Shown here one piece after another: positions 4,187-5,897 of a stretch of DNA of 5,897 nt. The stretch's first letter is position 1. The number at the start of each line of letters is the position of its first letter. The stretch is taken from contig CAYMWP010000198.1 in assembly GCA_964393895.1 (NCBI GenBank), forward strand, positions 1-5,897. Direction: 5' to 3'. Under the pieces are notes generated by a model that worked only from the letters and a program-made list of their open reading frames with translations, did not search any database and had not been told where the DNA came from. This stretch comes from B4-G1 sp964393895. GTDB taxonomy: Bacteria > Chloroflexota > Anaerolineae > B4-G1. Made by a program: the position numbers and the translations under genes.

Positions 4187-5897
4187 ATGCCGATCAAAGT
4201 GGAAATCAGGTCGGGCGCGTACTATGACTCGGTCATCCTGATGCAGTTGCAGCGCTCGTTGGCCGGTCTGCCGGGCGTGCTCGACGCCGGCGTGGTGATG
4301 GGCACCGAGGCGAACAAGGAGATCCTCGCTCAGACCGGTCTGCTGGTGGACGAGGCAAAGGCCGCCGCCGCGCCCGACGACCTGGTCATCGTGGTCCGCG
4401 CCGCGGACGAAGCGGCAGCGGAGGCGGCGCTGGCGGAGGTGGACGGGCTGCTCACCCGCAAACGGACCATCGGCGAGCAGGACTATCTCCCCAAGAGCCT
4501 GGAGACGGCGGCCGAGATGCTGCCCCAGGCGCAGTGGGTGTTGGTCTCTGTGCCGGGCCGCTACGCCGCTGGCGTGGCCCGCGAGGCGCTGCGTCTGGGC
4601 AGGCACGTCTTTCTCTTTAGCGACAACGTGGCGGTGGAGGACGAGATCGCGCTCAAAGGGGCGGCGGCCGAGAAGGGGCTGCTGGTCATGGGCCCCGACT
4701 GCGGCACGGCCATCGTCAACGGGGTGGGGCTGGGCTTTGCCAACCGCGTGCGCCGCGGGCCGATTGGCATGGTCGCCGCCTCGGGGACGGGGTTGCAGCA
4801 GGTCAGCAGCCGCATCCACCAGTTGGGGAGAGGGTTGACCCACGCGCTGGGCACCGGCGGGCGCGACCTTTCCGAGCCGGTGGGCGCGGTGACGGCTCAC
4901 CAGGCGCTCGATCTCTTTGGCCGCGATCCCGAGACCAGCGTCATCGTGCTCCTCTCCAAGCCGCCAGCGCCCGCAGTGGCCGAGGGGCTGCTGCTGGCGG
5001 CGCGGACGATGGGCAAGCCGGTGGTGGTGAACTTTATCGGCTATTCGCCCCCAGCCCGCCAGGTTGATAATCTGTATTTTGCCACCACCTTTGACGAGGC
5101 GGCTGCGCTGGCCGTACAGTTGGCGGCTCAAGCTCCCGACGAAGAACCAGAACCGGCCCTGGACATCGGCCGCTTTGCGCCGGGCCAGCGCTACCTGCGC
5201 GGTCTCTTTTCCGGCGGCACGCTGGCTTACGAGGCCCTGCTCATCCTGCAGGATTATCTCCCGGCCGTCTATTCCAACGCCCCGCTCAAAAAGGGCCAGA
5301 ACGTGCTGGAAAACTCGCTGCTGAGCGTGGAGCACACGATCGTTGACCTGGGCGAGGACGAGTTCACCGTGGGCCGCCTGCACCCCATGATGGATAACAC
5401 GCTGCGCATCCAACGGCTGCTGCAAGAGGCCGATGACCCGGAGGTCGCCGTCGTCCTGCTGGACGTGGTGCTGGGCTATGGCTCCCATCCCGACCCGGCC
5501 GGCGAGCTGGCCCCCGCCATTGCCCAGGCCATCGCCAGGGCGCAAAAGGCCGGGCGGTATCTGCAAGTGGTGACCGTCGTGGTCGGCACCGACGAGGACC
5601 CGCAGGGTTTGGACAGACAGATCGAGCAGCTCGAGGCGGTGGGCGCGCGGGTCGAAACCAGCAACGACGGGGCCGTGCGCTACGTGGGGCGGTTGTTAGG
5701 TGCAGCGCACTTGCCAAGTGCGTCGCACCTCAGGAGCGTGGACCTGGCTACACTGCAGCAGCCTCTGGCCGGCATCAACGTCGGACTGGAATCGTTCACC
5801 GAGAGCCTGAAGGAGCAGGGGGCGGCGGCGATTCAGGTGGACTGGCGGCCCCCGGCCAGCGGCAACGAAAAGCTGGCGGCGCTCCTGGCGCGGATGA
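4187..5897 (+). CDS. fdrA: FdrA/AllF family protein (succinyl-CoA synthetase alpha-like), 3' end outside window
   Basis: An open frame of 570 codons runs from ATG 4187 off the right edge. The N-terminus AYYDSVILMQLQRSLAGLPG and the nearby VVMGTEANKEIL are typical of FdrA. A CoA-binding Rossmann region follows, with MGPDCGT (168-174), ASGTGLQ (198-204) and GTGGRDLS (222-229), then a second half with FSGGT (341-345), HPMMD (399-403) and a C-terminal DWRPP block. E. coli FdrA has about 555 residues, so little is missing. In E. coli, FdrA with YlbE and YlbF (AllFGH) forms oxamate carbamoyltransferase, releasing carbamoyl phosphate in allantoin catabolism. Homologues of ylbE and ylbF would be expected to the right but are not in view. 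The start follows the nitrilase stop by 5 bases with a weak AGGA (4174-4177), suggesting coupling. A 33-base palindrome is embedded in frame at residues 504-515. Whether this protein acts on oxamate or another carbamoyl compound is unknown. Confidence 0.9.
   Translation, partial: MPIKVEIRSGAYYDSVILMQLQRSLAGLPGVLDAGVVMGTEANKEILAQTGLLVDEAKAAAAPDDLVIVVRAADEAAAEAALAEVDGLLTRKRTIGEQDYLPKSLETAAEMLPQAQWVLVSVPGRYAAGVAREALRLGRHVFLFSDNVAVEDEIALKGAAAEKGLLVMGPDCGTAIVNGVGLGFANRVRRGPIGMVAASGTGLQQVSSRIHQLGRGLTHALGTGGRDLSEPVGAVTAHQALDLFGRDPETSVIVLLSKPPAPAVAEGLLLAARTMGKPVVVNFIGYSPPARQVDNLYFATTFDEAAALAVQLAAQAPDEEPEPALDIGRFAPGQRYLRGLFSGGTLAYEALLILQDYLPAVYSNAPLKKGQNVLENSLLSVEHTIVDLGEDEFTVGRLHPMMDNTLRIQRLLQEADDPEVAVVLLDVVLGYGSHPDPAGELAPAIAQAIARAQKAGRYLQVVTVVVGTDEDPQGLDRQIEQLEAVGARVETSNDGAVRYVGRLLGAAHLPSASHLRSVDLATLQQPLAGINVGLESFTESLKEQGAAAIQVDWRPPASGNEKLAALLARM
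5698..5730. repeat. 33-base palindromic repeat inside the fdrA coding sequence
   Basis: Bases 5698-5713 and 5715-5730 are reverse complements at 14 of 16 positions around a single central base; the two mismatches are adjacent. The segment is 33 bases, exactly 11 codons, and encodes roughly GAAHLPSASHL. FdrA-like sequence continues in the same frame on both sides. It resembles an interspersed palindromic element of the REP type that has inserted into a gene without breaking it. Only one clear copy is in the window. Confidence 0.7.

Noticed and set aside
4169..5566. Long 465-residue open frame on the minus strand
   Set aside because: It lies entirely antisense to fdrA, whose frame has clear family motifs. 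The antisense product is rich in Gln, His, Arg and Gly, as expected from the reverse of GC-rich codons.

Overview
The window looks like chromosomal DNA from a Chloroflexota bacterium (Anaerolineae/Caldilineae-like). The strongest clue is the lipoprotein at 523-1671, whose mature N-terminus carries repeated Val-Glu-Val-Thr-Arg blocks just after the lipobox cysteine, a pattern I associate with exported lipoproteins of that phylum. The coding DNA is GC-rich (about 73% in a sampled 60-base stretch of the CoA-transferase gene). The intergenic DNA is full of short palindromes. The assignment rests on pattern recall, not on a marker gene.

Layout, all genes on the + strand: (1) 3-218, the C-terminal end of an unrecognised, less GC-rich gene; (2) 219-522, a gap with small hairpins that ends in a run of ten Gs placed where a Shine-Dalgarno should be; (3) 523-1671, an exported lipoprotein with a probable beta-propeller (phytase-esterase-like) body; (4) 1672-2013, a 342-base gap packed with direct repeats, inverted repeats and two mutually exclusive hairpins; (5) 2014-3222, a family III (CaiB/BaiF) CoA-transferase; (6) 3276-4181, a nitrilase-superfamily carbon-nitrogen hydrolase with its Glu-Lys-Cys triad intact; (7) 4187 to the right edge, an FdrA/AllF-type protein related to the succinyl-CoA synthetase alpha subunit, nearly complete.

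Genes 5-7 form a likely catabolic operon. The hydrolase and fdrA are 5 bases apart, and the hydrolase follows the CoA-transferase by 53 bases. In E. coli, FdrA (AllF) works with YlbE (AllG) and YlbF (AllH) as oxamate carbamoyltransferase in allantoin use. A nitrilase-type amidohydrolase plus a CoA-transferase in front of fdrA suggests breakdown of an amide, ureide or N-carbamoyl compound with CoA activation of the carboxylate product. The substrate cannot be read from the sequence. The lipoprotein is separated by the repeat-rich gap and probably belongs to another transcription unit.

The most unusual points are: a 33-base palindrome sitting in frame inside fdrA; competing hairpins just upstream of the CoA-transferase; the G10 tract in the ribosome-binding position of the lipoprotein; and a small element bounded by inverted and direct repeats at 1775-1920. 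I found no RNA gene, CRISPR array, complete insertion sequence or phage gene.
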